A stretch of 63,157 nucleotides of DNA, taken from contig JAGQPF010000172.1 in NCBI GenBank assembly GCA_020426845.1, positions 1 to 63,157 of the forward strand, read 5' to 3'. The notes beneath the pieces were generated by a model. The model worked only from the letters and a program-made list of their open reading frames with translations. It ran no database searches and was not told where the DNA came from. Source of the DNA: Planctomycetales bacterium. Lineage in GTDB: Bacteria > Planctomycetota > Planctomycetia > Pirellulales > Pirellulaceae. Below, piece after piece: positions 1 to 9,613 of this stretch. Both the position numbers and the translations under genes were made by a program. Numbering within the stretch: position 1 is the stretch's first letter; every line of letters begins with the position of its first letter.

Positions 1-1030
1 GATGGCTGACAACCAACTGCTCGAGCACGTTCTGAGCGTGGCGCACGTCGTCGTCGTAGCTAATCCCGAAAACCAAGTCGACGCGTCGTGTGGCGTTCCC
101 CGTGATGTTGGTGATGATCCCTCCCCAAATCTTCTGATTCGGGACAACCACCACCTGATTGTCGGGGCTTAGCAAGGTGGTCGACACCAAGCTCATCGCT
201 CGCACCTTCCCCGTCACGCCTGCCACGGTGATCACGTCCTCCAGGTCATAGGGGCGATAGAACAAAATCATCACGCCGGACGCAAAGTTCCCCAATGTGT
301 CCTGCAACGCGAAGCCGATGATGAAGCCGACGGCGCCCATGGCTGCCAGGAATGGACCGACGGGCAACCCAAGCAATGCCAAACCGACCATCACGCCTAA
401 CGCCATCACAACATTGCGCGTTGTGCTCACGAAGAAGCTCGACAGCAGCTCGGTGACCTTGAGTTTGGAGACACGCAAGGTGCGTTCGACCAGGCTGCTC
501 GCCATGCTGGCCAGAAATCGGGCAGCGATCAGTATGCCCAAAAAGCCAGCCAACTTGACGCCCCAGCGAAGGCCGCCTTCGGGACTTTGCAGCCAGGTGA
601 GGATCGATGTCGTCAGCAGTGTCGGGTTCTCCAACACATTCTGCGCGGTGACACTCTTCAGGTAGGCACGATGCTCGGCCACCTCGCCGCTCTTCGCCTC
701 CAACGCGTCGATCACCACATCGTATCGAGCCGCGATTGCCGCCTGCTGCTGCGTCAATTCGGCAACCTTCGCCGTCTCGGCTCCGTCGCCCGAACGCCGT
801 GCCAGCACCTTCGCCCTGGCCAATGTGGTCGCGTGCTCCTCCAGTTGATCTTGCCAACGACTCGCCAGTTGCTCGAGCTGCGCCTTTTTTTGCGGCACCA
901 GCAGCATCTCGAACTGCTGCAACGGCAACTCCATCGCCTTCACCGTTTCGGGCGGTTGCGGCGGTTGTCCTGCGGCGACCAACGGCCCAATCAACGCCAG
1001 AGTGATTGACAGCATTGCGAAACGCGACAT
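1..1030 (-). CDS. Mechanosensitive ion channel, MscS family (3' end cut by window edge)
   Basis: Small-conductance mechanosensitive channel that would release solutes on hypo-osmotic shock from the inner membrane. The visible 343 residues begin with a signal-like segment (MSRFAMLSITLALIGPLVAA). A Gln/Glu-rich coiled-coil periplasmic region (about 25-120) follows, then hydrophobic helices. The pore and beta-domain signature then appears: GFALQDTLGNFASGV, followed by YRPYDLEDVI and VVVPNQKIW, which is classic MscS. The reading frame is open to base 1, so the C-terminal alpha/beta domain is missing only because of the window edge. The start at 1030 is chosen because it opens directly into the signal sequence; the frame is open further upstream. 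Family assignment is firm; the gating stimulus is inferred from the family. Confidence 0.88.
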   Translation of the reverse strand, partial: MSRFAMLSITLALIGPLVAAGQPPQPPETVKAMELPLQQFEMLLVPQKKAQLEQLASRWQDQLEEHATTLARAKVLARRSGDGAETAKVAELTQQQAAIAARYDVVIDALEAKSGEVAEHRAYLKSVTAQNVLENPTLLTTSILTWLQSPEGGLRWGVKLAGFLGILIAARFLASMASSLVERTLRVSKLKVTELLSSFFVSTTRNVVMALGVMVGLALLGLPVGPFLAAMGAVGFIIGFALQDTLGNFASGVMILFYRPYDLEDVITVAGVTGKVRAMSLVSTTLLSPDNQVVVVPNQKIWGGIITNITGNATRRVDLVFGISYDDDVRHAQNVLEQLVVSH

Positions 1031-1292
1031 CTGCTTGCCCTGCGGCGGGTTGAACGAGGAGTTCGAGATTCCGGTGTGCCCGTGATACCGAAGCGTCAAC
1101 GAGATGATTCCGAATACGGCGTATAGCCGATCGGCGCGACCGGTCGCAAGAGGAACTTTGCGCAGCAAGCCGCCGCGCAGCGACGCCTCAATGACGCAAA
1201 CCAGCGACAACGCCCAAGAACCCCAGTTTGCCGTGCCCGGGTGAACCAGCGGCGCCATGTCGGCTGTCGACGGCTGGCCTGGCGCTTGGCTG

Positions 1293-2714
1293 TTACTTTT
1301 GCAGCAGTTCGTCGAGTTGCCGGTTCAAGGTGGCCAACTGCTCGCGCAATTTCGGCTCGCTCGCCACATTGTGCATCTCATAAGGGTCGCGTCTGAGGTC
1401 GTACAGCTCATCCATTCCTTCGAGGTCCGTGTAGCGAATGAGCTTCCAGCGTTCGGTGCGAATGGCGCGGTATCCCATCCGATGGACGCGGGGAAACACG
1501 GTGTCCGAGTTGTACTGAATTAAAAACGCTCGGTGCCAATCGGCAGGCCGCTGCCCACGCATCAGCGGCGTCAGGCTACGGCCATCGGTCGGATGAGTCT
1601 CCGTGACCCTGGCGAGCTCCAGCACGGTCGGGGCGAGATCGACGCTGATCGCCAGCTGATCCACAACGCTGCCAGGCCTCGCCGCGTTCTCCAAACGCGG
1701 GTAGCGAATCAGCAACGGAACGCGAATCGCCTCCTCATAAGCGAGCCGACGCTCCACACTGAGCCCATGCTCGCCGTACCAGTAGCCGTGGTCGCCCGTG
1801 AAAACAATCGCGGTGTCGTCGAGCTTACCTCGGGCCTCCAACGCCTCCAGTAGTTGTCCGACGCCCTCATCCACGGCGGCCAGCATTCTCAGTCGCTCCC
1901 GAACCGTTTCATCGCTCGTGCCCGTGGCTCGGCCGAGCGGCTCGACGCCGGCAAGTTTTCGTCGCAGCGCCGGCTTGTCCTCGGCATTGTCCAGAACGTT
2001 CAATCGACGGGGGATCGCCTCGTCCTGGTAAAGATCGCGATGACGCCTGGCGGGCAAGAAATGCGCCGCCGTCGGATCGGTGATGCTGCCATCGTCACGC
2101 TGGGTCAGCTCCGGGTGCAGCGCCTTGTGAGCGATGTACAAGCAAAACGGCGCCGATCGTGACTTCGAAGCAAACTCGAGCGCATAGCGATTGAGCACGT
2201 CGGTCGTGTGGCCGGTGTGTGGCTTGCGCATGCCGTCGACATTCAGCTCGGGATCGAACGAGACGCCCTGCCCCTGCATGCTGACCCAGTGGTCGAATCC
2301 TGGCCGCGGCGAGTCGTCGTTGCCCATGTGCCATTTGCCGACGTAGGCGGTCTCATAGCCGGAGCGTTTCAACACTTGCGGAAACGTCTTGAGGCGATGG
2401 CTGTCCTCGCTGCGATTGGTGTTGTCGAGAATGCCGTGGTGGTGCGTGTGCAGCCCAGTTAGCAGGCACGCTCGCACGGGAGAGCATAACGGCGTCGTGC
2501 AAAACGCATTGCGAAAGCGAATCCCCTCGGCGGCAAGCCGATCGATGTTCGGCGTGCGCACAAACGGGTGTCCCGCGCAACCCAGTTCATCCCACCGCAA
2601 ATCGTCCACCAGCACGACGATGACGTTCGGCCGGGCGGGCTCGTCGCCTTTGAGCGGCCCCACCGAGGCCAGCAAGACAGAGCAAGTCGACGCCAACAAG
2701 AGCAAGCGATTCAT
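1293..2714 (-). CDS. Secreted sulfatase (alkaline-phosphatase superfamily)
   Basis: Type I sulfatase, 473 aa, expected to remove sulfate esters from polysaccharides or small organosulfates after export. A signal peptide (about residues 1-22) is followed by the metal-binding VLVDDLR (D37, D38). The active-site motif CSPVR starts at C77, which would be converted to formylglycine, and a TGDHGYWYGEHG metal site lies further on. The open frame extends upstream to 2924, but that part is translated from the palindromic repeat at 2757-2842. The ATG at 2714 opens directly into the signal peptide and is preferred. No dedicated formylglycine-generating enzyme is obvious nearby; the EgtB-family protein at 3558-4862 carries a related FGE-sulfatase fold but the EgtB architecture. 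Substrate unknown. Confidence 0.9.
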   Translation of the reverse strand: MNRLLLLASTCSVLLASVGPLKGDEPARPNVIVVLVDDLRWDELGCAGHPFVRTPNIDRLAAEGIRFRNAFCTTPLCSPVRACLLTGLHTHHHGILDNTNRSEDSHRLKTFPQVLKRSGYETAYVGKWHMGNDDSPRPGFDHWVSMQGQGVSFDPELNVDGMRKPHTGHTTDVLNRYALEFASKSRSAPFCLYIAHKALHPELTQRDDGSITDPTAAHFLPARRHRDLYQDEAIPRRLNVLDNAEDKPALRRKLAGVEPLGRATGTSDETVRERLRMLAAVDEGVGQLLEALEARGKLDDTAIVFTGDHGYWYGEHGLSVERRLAYEEAIRVPLLIRYPRLENAARPGSVVDQLAISVDLAPTVLELARVTETHPTDGRSLTPLMRGQRPADWHRAFLIQYNSDTVFPRVHRMGYRAIRTERWKLIRYTDLEGMDELYDLRRDPYEMHNVASEPKLREQLATLNRQLDELLQK

Positions 2715-2756
2715 GGGCAATTCGCCAAGGTGAGGAGGTGGTGGGAAAGTATGACA

Positions 2757-2842
2757 GACTGGAAGTCCGTCGTACATGTGACGGACGGGCACAATTGACG
2801 GACTGGAAGTCCGTCCTACGTAGGACGGACTTCCAGTCCGTC
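2757..2842. repeat. Palindromic dispersed repeat (GACGGACTGGAAGTCCGTC family), with a perfect 46-nt palindrome
   Basis: A half copy (2757-2775) is followed by a perfect 46-nt palindrome at 2797-2842, centred between 2819 and 2820. The core GACGGACTGGAAGTCCGTC is itself an inverted repeat. The same core recurs at 5685-5708 and 5787-5810. The copy sits in the 343-nt gap between the divergent sulfatase (-) and HAMP-like gene (+); nothing else was recognised in that gap. It could fold as a cruciform or hairpin. Whether it is a mobile miniature element or a regulatory structure is unknown. Confidence 0.85.
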
Positions 2843-3057
2843 GCGGGCAACTCGCTGCCCAGGTGGGGGCGCCAAGGCTGCCGATTATCCGATTCATGAT
2901 GATGGCAATGACCCTGCGGTCCACATCCGTCGGTTCGAATCTCGATTCACCGACACAATCTGCGCCCGTCTCCCGTATGTGACCTACGGTTCTGATGCAG
3001 GGTCACGGTTTTGACGCCTGTGCCTGTCCACCTTATGCAGCAACAGCGTGGTTCGAC

Positions 3058-3552
3058 ATGTCATCCAACAAGGCGCCTAAGCGTTCGCGACTCTTCGTCG
3101 ATCGAGCAGTCCAAGGCAAGCTCGCCAAACGGTTCCTGTTTCACTGGTGCTCGCTGGCGTTTTGCATGTTCATCATGACGGCGATGATCCATGTCATCAG
3201 TTCACCGTTTGAATCACCGCACAAACAGATGGAGACGTATCTGCAGCAAAACGGCAAGATCTTCTTCATTCTGATCGTGCTGACACCTGCCTTCATCTGG
3301 GATTCGATCAAATTCAGCCATCGCTTCGCGGGACCGATGGTCCGGCTGCGACGCGAACTGAAGCTGCTGGCCGATGGCGAAGCGGCCCACCCCCTGGCGT
3401 TCCGCCCGGGCGACTTCTGGGAGGATCTCGCGACCAGCTATACGGAGGTCCGCGAACGTGTTTTGATCGCCGAGCAACAGTTGGCCGAGGCCCGCGCCCT
3501 GCTGGGTCAGCAGACGCCGGAGCCCGAGCTCGTTGGCGAGGATCGCAGCTAG
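3058..3552 (+). CDS. Small two-helix membrane protein with HAMP-like segment
   Basis: Hypothetical 164-aa inner-membrane protein. A basic N-terminus is followed by two hydrophobic helices (about residues 25-50 and 70-92). The stretch SHRFAGPMVRLRRELKLL, which follows the second helix, resembles the HR-AGP-xRL segment seen in HAMP-like modules of signalling proteins. The rest is acidic and helical (about 115-164). There is no output domain (kinase, cyclase or chemoreceptor hairpin), so it is either a stand-alone signalling module or a membrane protein of unknown role. The start at 3058 removes 21 residues that do not resemble the rest. It ends 5 nt before the convergent EgtB-family gene. Confidence 0.7.
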   Translation: MSSNKAPKRSRLFVDRAVQGKLAKRFLFHWCSLAFCMFIMTAMIHVISSPFESPHKQMETYLQQNGKIFFILIVLTPAFIWDSIKFSHRFAGPMVRLRRELKLLADGEAAHPLAFRPGDFWEDLATSYTEVRERVLIAEQQLAEARALLGQQTPEPELVGEDRS

Positions 3553-3557
3553 TTGCT

Positions 3558-4862
<1,305 letters not shown>

Positions 4863-4883
4863 CTCAAACGCACGTTTTGAAGG

Positions 4884-5387
4884 TCAGCCAAACTTCTCAA
4901 ACAGACGGGGATACCGAGCCTGCATTTCATCGTCGTCGTCGAAATCCCAGTCATCGCCCAATCCCGGACCGGGGCTCAGCGTTGGGCTGATGGGCGGCGA
5001 CTCGCCCGTGCGCGTGTAGTACGCCGTAAATGCTGCGCTCACCATATCCTCGCACTCACAGTAACTATCCTCCGGGTCAATGTCCAAATCGGCCAGAGTT
5101 TCCGGATCCGCCAGAGCGCGCTGAAAGGCGTCGCGGCCTTGCGTGATCAACCAGCCGCGAAAGTAGTCGAACCCATCGTCGGAGCAGCCGCCGTTGATCA
5201 AATACGCCGCGCCCCACAGGCGCCACGTGTACGACTCTTGCATCAGATCTTGCTGCACTCGGTCGAAAGCGAGCACCTCGTCCAATGGCATGTTGGACAG
5301 CTTGTCCTTCACGGCGGCGGCCAAATCATCGGGGCTGTCCGCCAGCCGGCACGACTCGATAAGGTTCCAGTAGTCGTCTCGATTCAT
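4884..5387 (-). CDS. DUF4240-type protein
   Basis: Cytoplasmic protein of 167 aa with no export signal. It opens with MNRDDYWNLIESCR and continues with TWRLWGAAYLINGGCSDDGFDYFRGWLI, the pattern of DUF4240, a family of unknown function. The last about 30 residues are acidic and Pro-rich (DDWDFDDDDE). The open frame continues upstream to 5585, but the family alignment begins at the ATG at 5387. It lies 20 nt upstream of the egtB-like gene on the same strand and is divergent from the H-NOX operon. Role unknown. Confidence 0.78.
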   Translation of the reverse strand: MNRDDYWNLIESCRLADSPDDLAAAVKDKLSNMPLDEVLAFDRVQQDLMQESYTWRLWGAAYLINGGCSDDGFDYFRGWLITQGRDAFQRALADPETLADLDIDPEDSYCECEDMVSAAFTAYYTRTGESPPISPTLSPGPGLGDDWDFDDDDEMQARYPRLFEKFG

Positions 5388-5982
5388 GGGGCATCTGCGT
5401 TGGAGTGGCAGCAAATCGCGGCTGGGATGAAAAGCCCGTTGCGCAGTGGAGTCGCAAACCGGCATTGTACCAATACTTATTCGGAGGGCGGCCACACGAG
5501 TGCGTGAATTGAGCGGCTTGCCGCTCGCCAATTCAGCGCCACCGGCGTAGGCATCGCTAATCGTCAACGAAGACAAAGCCGACACGAAAAACCGCTTTTG
5601 CCCTTGCCGGCGGCGGCGCCAGCCCCGCGCGCGTCGCGGTCCGACGTACGTTTAAGGATGACGGGAAGAAACGGTTCCCGGGCACGTACGACGGACTTTC
5701 AGTCCGTCGAGGATCGAGACGAGACAACGCGCCCACGAATCGATTGCCCGAGGTTTTTGATAGGTTCCTTCAACAGGACTGTCGGCGACGGACTGGAAGT
5801 CCGTCGTACGCAGGGCTGACGGAGTCTCGCGGGGGAGGCGTCGCCATTTGCGCGTCGAAGAAGGCCTGGCTCGAAGTCGGACGCTGTCTACCCCATCAAT
5901 TGACGCGACCGCGTTTCCGACGTTCGCAGCCTCGCAGCTTTTCGACACGCTCCTTGTCCTCGAGCTATGCATGAGGTGCGTG
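5388..5982. other. Divergent intergenic region with a MITE-like element
   Basis: 595 nt between the DUF4240 start (-) and the H-NOX start (+). It must hold the promoters for both directions. The only clear structure is the inverted-repeat element at 5685-5810. Small open frames here on both strands are low complexity or read through the repeat and are not supported as genes. No convincing -35/-10 pair or known NO-regulator site was recognised by eye. Confidence 0.6.
5685..5810. repeat. MITE-like element with 24-nt terminal inverted repeats
   Basis: Left end 5685-5708 and right end 5787-5810 are inverted copies of one another, 24 nt long with one mismatch, around a 78-nt centre. Each end is itself palindromic (GACGGACT..AGTCCGTC) and belongs to the same family as the repeat at 2757-2842. 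There is no coding capacity inside. The structure suggests a miniature inverted-repeat element or a large regulatory hairpin upstream of the H-NOX operon. No target-site duplication was established. Confidence 0.75.
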
Positions 5983-6555
5983 ATGAAGGGCGTTGTCTTC
6001 ACTGAATTCTTGGAGTTGGTCGAGACCGAGTTTGGCCTCGATGTCGCGGACCGCATTCTGTCGAGCTCCGATCTGTCGACGGGTGGCGCGTACACCACCG
6101 TCGGCACCTACGACCACCGCGAGCTTATTCAGCTGGTCGGGCGACTCAGCGACGAGACCGAGTTGCCCGCCTCGGCGCTGGTGGAGGCCTTCGGCGAACA
6201 CCTCTGTCGTTGCTTTGTCGCCAGTTTCCCGGAATTGTTCGCTGGCGCCGACAACGCGTTCGACTTCCTGGCGAGCGTGGAGGGGATCATTCACTCCGAG
6301 GTCCGCAAGCTCTATCCCGATGCGGAGCTGCCCACATTCGAATACGGCCAATCCGCGCCCGGCAAGATGGAGATGACCTATCGCTCGACGCGGCCGTTCG
6401 CAGATCTCGCGGAAGGCTTGATCCACGCCAGCATCGCGCATTTCGGCGGTGAGATCGACGTCGTGCGCGAGGACCTGGAGGCCCGCGACGGAACAGCGGC
6501 GCGATTCTGCCTGACGGTTCGCCAAGGAGCACTGGCATGCCCAAACAGCAACTGA
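5983..6555 (+). CDS. hnoX: H-NOX heme-nitric oxide sensor
   Basis: Stand-alone H-NOX protein, 190 aa, that should bind gaseous NO through a protoheme and signal to the adjacent kinase. It begins with the typical MKG. The proximal heme ligand is H104 (EGIIHSEV), P117 matches the conserved heme-distorting proline, and the heme-propionate motif Y-x-S-x-R is present as Y133-S135-R137. These are offset by two from the well-studied Thermoanaerobacter protein. The position matching its distal O2-binding Tyr140 is Leu142 here, which suggests an NO-selective, O2-excluding pocket (inference). The start is set by the canonical MKG and a GAGG at 5973-5976, six bases upstream. It overlaps the kinase gene by 19 nt, so the two are translationally coupled. 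Confidence 0.93.
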   Translation: MKGVVFTEFLELVETEFGLDVADRILSSSDLSTGGAYTTVGTYDHRELIQLVGRLSDETELPASALVEAFGEHLCRCFVASFPELFAGADNAFDFLASVEGIIHSEVRKLYPDAELPTFEYGQSAPGKMEMTYRSTRPFADLAEGLIHASIAHFGGEIDVVREDLEARDGTAARFCLTVRQGALACPNSN

Positions 6556-7913
6556 CATCCCCGCCCGACCTGCAAGTGCTGGAGCGGCGATTCGAGCGTG
6601 AACGCGCAGCGCGTCGCGAGGCAGAGGCGTTGCTCGAACAAAAGAGCCGCGAGCTCTATCAAGTCAACGAAGAGCTAAGCCAGCTGGCAGACCAGTTCCG
6701 CGAGCAAGCAGACCGCACGTTGGCCATTGTGGAGAACGCAGCGGAAGGCATCCTCACCATCAACGCAGCTGGCGAAATCGAGTCGTTCAACCCAGCCGCG
6801 GAGAGAACCTTTGGCTACGCCGAGCACGAGGTTCGCGGCCAGCCGATCAGCCTGATTGTTCGCTGCGAACGGCATGCGGAGACCGCCTCCGCGCAGCTCG
6901 GCGTGCCGATCTGCATCGCGCAATCCGTCGGCGCCTGCCGGGAGATGATTGGCGCCAGCAAGGACGGCGCCGAGTTCCCGATCGAGTTGTCAGTCAGCGC
7001 CGTGCGTCTGGAACAGGGGCAAATCTACACGGCGTTGATTCGCGATCTCTCGCGTCGCAAACAGCTCGAGACGCAATTGGCGCATGCACAAAAAATGGAG
7101 TCGGTGGGCCAGCTCGCCGCAGGCATCGCTCACGAGATCAACACTCCGATTCAGTACGTCGGCGACAACGCCCGCTTCCTCGAGGGGGCCTTCCGCGACC
7201 TTGACCAACTGCTCGTGCAGGTCGAGCGGCTGCTGGAAGCCTGTCGCGACGGCGCGCCGCCACCCGAGTTGGTGCGGCAGGCCTTGGAGGCGGCCGAGGC
7301 GGCGGACCTCGAGTACCTGCGGGAAGAAGCACCGCTGGCAATCAAGCAGTCGATCGAAGGCGCCGAACGAGTCGCCAAAATCGTGAGAGCGATGAAGGAG
7401 TTCTCCCATCCCGGCGTCGAGACCAAAACGGCCGTCGATTTAAACCGCGCGATCGAGAGCACCATCACCATTTCCCATAACGAGTGGAAATACGTGGCCG
7501 AGTTGGAGACGGATTTCGACACCTCGCTGCCGCTGGTGCCGTGCTTCCCCGGCGACTTGAACCAAGCCATGCTGAACTTGATCGTCAACGCCGCGCACGC
7601 CATCGAAGCTGCGCGCCAGGACGAGGCCAGCCCGCTTGGAACGATCCACGTGAGCACGAAACGAATGGACGGCACGGTTGAGATCCGCGTCGCCGACAAC
7701 GGCACCGGCATCCCGTCTGACGCCTTGCCAAGGGTGTTCGATCCGTTCTTCACGACCAAGCCCGTTGGCAAGGGCACCGGGCAGGGCCTGGCCATCACCT
7801 ATTCCGTCGTTGTGGAAAAACACGGCGGCTCCATCCATATCGAAACAGCGGCAGGCGTTGGAACAACGTTCATCATTCGCATCCCCTGCGAGCCCGCCCC
7901 GCCATTGCCGTAG
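6537..7913 (+). CDS. hnoK: PAS-domain sensor histidine kinase paired with H-NOX
   Basis: Soluble histidine kinase, 458 aa, without transmembrane helices, as expected for a partner of a cytosolic H-NOX. Order: N-terminal coiled coil (about 12-60), PAS domain (about 60-172), HisKA with phospho-acceptor H199 ([13 protein letters not shown]), an extended dimerisation region, then HATPase_c with N-box ([14 protein letters not shown]), G1 (VADNGTGIP) and G2 ([10 protein letters not shown]). It starts inside the H-NOX gene (19-nt overlap) and is followed 14 nt later by the first response regulator. The symbol is by analogy with proteobacterial H-NOX-associated kinases. Direct inhibition of autophosphorylation by NO-bound H-NOX is the usual mechanism in that family and is inferred here. 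Confidence 0.92.
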   Translation: MPKQQLTSPPDLQVLERRFERERAARREAEALLEQKSRELYQVNEELSQLADQFREQADRTLAIVENAAEGILTINAAGEIESFNPAAERTFGYAEHEVRGQPISLIVRCERHAETASAQLGVPICIAQSVGACREMIGASKDGAEFPIELSVSAVRLEQGQIYTALIRDLSRRKQLETQLAHAQKMESVGQLAAGIAHEINTPIQYVGDNARFLEGAFRDLDQLLVQVERLLEACRDGAPPPELVRQALEAAEAADLEYLREEAPLAIKQSIEGAERVAKIVRAMKEFSHPGVETKTAVDLNRAIESTITISHNEWKYVAELETDFDTSLPLVPCFPGDLNQAMLNLIVNAAHAIEAARQDEASPLGTIHVSTKRMDGTVEIRVADNGTGIPSDALPRVFDPFFTTKPVGKGTGQGLAITYSVVVEKHGGSIHIETAAGVGTTFIIRIPCEPAPPLP

Positions 7914-7927
7914 GAGCACCCGTCGCG

Positions 7928-9127
7928 ATGAATGGCACCATTCTGCTCGTCGATGACGATCCGAACGTCCTCAGTGGATTCAAGCGGCACCTGCGCAAAC
8001 AGTTTGATGTCGAGCTCGCCGAGGGCGGACAGCAGGCATTGGAGTTGGTGCGCAGCGGACGCTCGTTCGCCGTCGTGGTCTCGGACATGCAGATGCCCGA
8101 GGTCAACGGCTTGCAAGTCTTGGCGGCGGTTGCGGACGCGCAACCGGACACCGTCCGGATCATGCTCACCGGAAACGCCGACCAGAAGACGGCTGTCGAC
8201 GCAGTCAATCAAGGGCACATCTTCCGCTTCCTCAACAAGCCATGCTCACCGGAGACATTGACCAAGACGCTCGAGGCCGGACTGCGCCAGTACCAACTCG
8301 TGCGGGCCGAGCAGGATCTGCTTTCCAACACGTTGCGAGGCACGGTCAGCTTGGTGACCGAGGTGTTGTCGCTGGTGCACCCCGAGGCGTTCGGGCGAGC
8401 AGCTCGCGTTAGATCGCTGTGCCGCCGCGTCTGCCAGGCCCTCCAGGTGCCCAACGCTTGGGAGGTGGAGATCGCCGCCATGCTCTCACAGATCGGCTGC
8501 GTGTCGGTGCCTCAGGAGACCTGGGAGAAGCTGTTCGCCGGCAAGCAGCTCTCGGCGGAGGAGCGGCGGATGGTCGACACGCATCCCGAGGTGGGGGCAA
8601 GCCTGGTGCGAAAGGTGCCACGTCTGGAGACCGTGGCCGACATGATCGCCCGCCAGAACGTTCGCGAGAAGCGTCACGGGCGCGAGACTGGAGAGCGCCT
8701 CGAAATCGGCGAGGCCGTGTTTCGAGCCGTGCTGGATTTCGACTCGCTTGCCGCCGAGTCCTCGCCCAACGACGCGCTGCGGACCGTCACCCGCAACAGC
8801 GCAGCATGGTGCGACGCCGGGGTGCTCGAAGCGTTGGCAGCGTTGGTCGAGGCGGGCTTCGTCACCAAGTCGCTGGTCGTCGACGAGCTCGCCCCCGGCA
8901 TGATCTTCGACGAGGACGTGCGCACGGTCGACGGCGGGATCCTCGTCGCCAAAGGCCAAGAAGTCAACGAGTCGATGCTAAGTCGCCTGCGCAATTTCGC
9001 GCAGTCAGCCAAGGGAGTGCGCCAGCCCATTGGCGTCCGCTGCTATGTCTGCTGGGACGACCAAGACCCAACGGAGCTAGAGACTTCCGCCAGCGTCCAA
9101 GAGAAATCGACTGTCGCCAATCTGTGA
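7928..9127 (+). CDS. Response regulator with degenerate HD-GYP domain
   Basis: 399 aa. Receiver domain (residues 1-120) has acidic pocket DDD9-11, phospho-acceptor D53 (VVSDMQMPEVNG), T (LTGNA) and K (NKPC). Residues about 130-400 align in order with HD-GYP phosphodiesterases. However, the metal-binding HDIGK is replaced by SQIGCVSVP (AAMLSQIG), and the HHE..DGSGYP block is replaced by a charged segment (NVREKRHGRETGER). It therefore probably cannot hydrolyse c-di-GMP. A REC plus inactive HD-GYP is the architecture of HnoD, the allosteric inhibitor in Shewanella H-NOX circuits (established knowledge). Here it sits directly downstream of the kinase, 26 nt before a second receiver gene. Confidence 0.88.
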   Translation: MNGTILLVDDDPNVLSGFKRHLRKQFDVELAEGGQQALELVRSGRSFAVVVSDMQMPEVNGLQVLAAVADAQPDTVRIMLTGNADQKTAVDAVNQGHIFRFLNKPCSPETLTKTLEAGLRQYQLVRAEQDLLSNTLRGTVSLVTEVLSLVHPEAFGRAARVRSLCRRVCQALQVPNAWEVEIAAMLSQIGCVSVPQETWEKLFAGKQLSAEERRMVDTHPEVGASLVRKVPRLETVADMIARQNVREKRHGRETGERLEIGEAVFRAVLDFDSLAAESSPNDALRTVTRNSAAWCDAGVLEALAALVEAGFVTKSLVVDELAPGMIFDEDVRTVDGGILVAKGQEVNESMLSRLRNFAQSAKGVRQPIGVRCYVCWDDQDPTELETSASVQEKSTVANL

Positions 9128-9153
9128 CAACCAACTGCCTGCAGAGAAACGCT

Positions 9154-9552
9154 ATGGAAATCACCAAGGCCACTCACACGGTGCTCCTCGTGGACGACGA
9201 GCCGAATCTCCTTCACTCGCTGTCGCGGACGTTGCGCGGCCAACCGTATCAGATCTACACGGCAAGGTCCGCGGAAGAGGCCAAGGATATTCTCATCAAG
9301 CATCGCGTGCATCTGATCGTCACGGACGAGAACATGCGCGGGATGCGCGGCAGCGACCTGCTCGCCTGGGTCGCCGAGCAGATGCCCGAAGTCGTGCGCA
9401 TTGTGTTGACGGGCCAGCCCAGCGTGCCCACCATGACCCGAGCCATCAATGAAGGGCGTGTGTTTCGCTTCTTCACCAAGCCCTGCAACGATGTCGAGCT
9501 GGCGATGGCCATCCGCGACGGACTCGAACTACAGGCGGCCGAGCAAGGCTGA
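9154..9552 (+). CDS. Single-domain response regulator (receiver only)
   Basis: 132-aa CheY-like receiver with no output domain. VLLVDDEPNLL supplies the acidic pair, VTDENMRGMRG the phospho-acceptor Asp, VLTGQPS the Thr, and FFTKPCND the Lys. It probably acts through protein interaction or as a phosphate sink. The ATG at 9154 is 26 nt after the upstream stop; a longer open frame starting at 8419 runs antiparallel in phase inside the previous gene and is rejected. It is the last gene of the H-NOX operon. The FFTKPCND ending resembles the upstream regulator, suggesting a duplication of the receiver. Confidence 0.88.
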   Translation: MEITKATHTVLLVDDEPNLLHSLSRTLRGQPYQIYTARSAEEAKDILIKHRVHLIVTDENMRGMRGSDLLAWVAEQMPEVVRIVLTGQPSVPTMTRAINEGRVFRFFTKPCNDVELAMAIRDGLELQAAEQG

Positions 9553-9583
9553 CCCAAATCGAAATTGCGTATGGCTGGGAGCA

Positions 9584-9597
9584 GCGCTCGAGAGCGC
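9584..9597. terminator. Weak hairpin between convergent signalling genes
   Basis: GCGCT-CGAG-AGCGC forms a five-pair stem with a four-base loop in the 61-nt gap between the H-NOX operon end (9552) and the end of the convergent hybrid kinase (9614). No strong U-tract follows on either strand, so a terminator role is only plausible. Confidence 0.3.
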
Positions 9598-9613
9598 ATT
9601 TCCGCACTTGCCC

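Noticed and set aside
1293..2924. 543-aa version of the sulfatase
   Set aside because: The extra 70 residues are translated from the palindromic repeat at 2757-2842; the signal peptide starts at 2714.
8419..9153. N-terminal extension of the single-domain receiver (377-aa frame)
   Set aside because: The extension overlaps the HD-GYP-like gene in another frame and is Arg-rich shadow; the receiver starts at ATG 9154.
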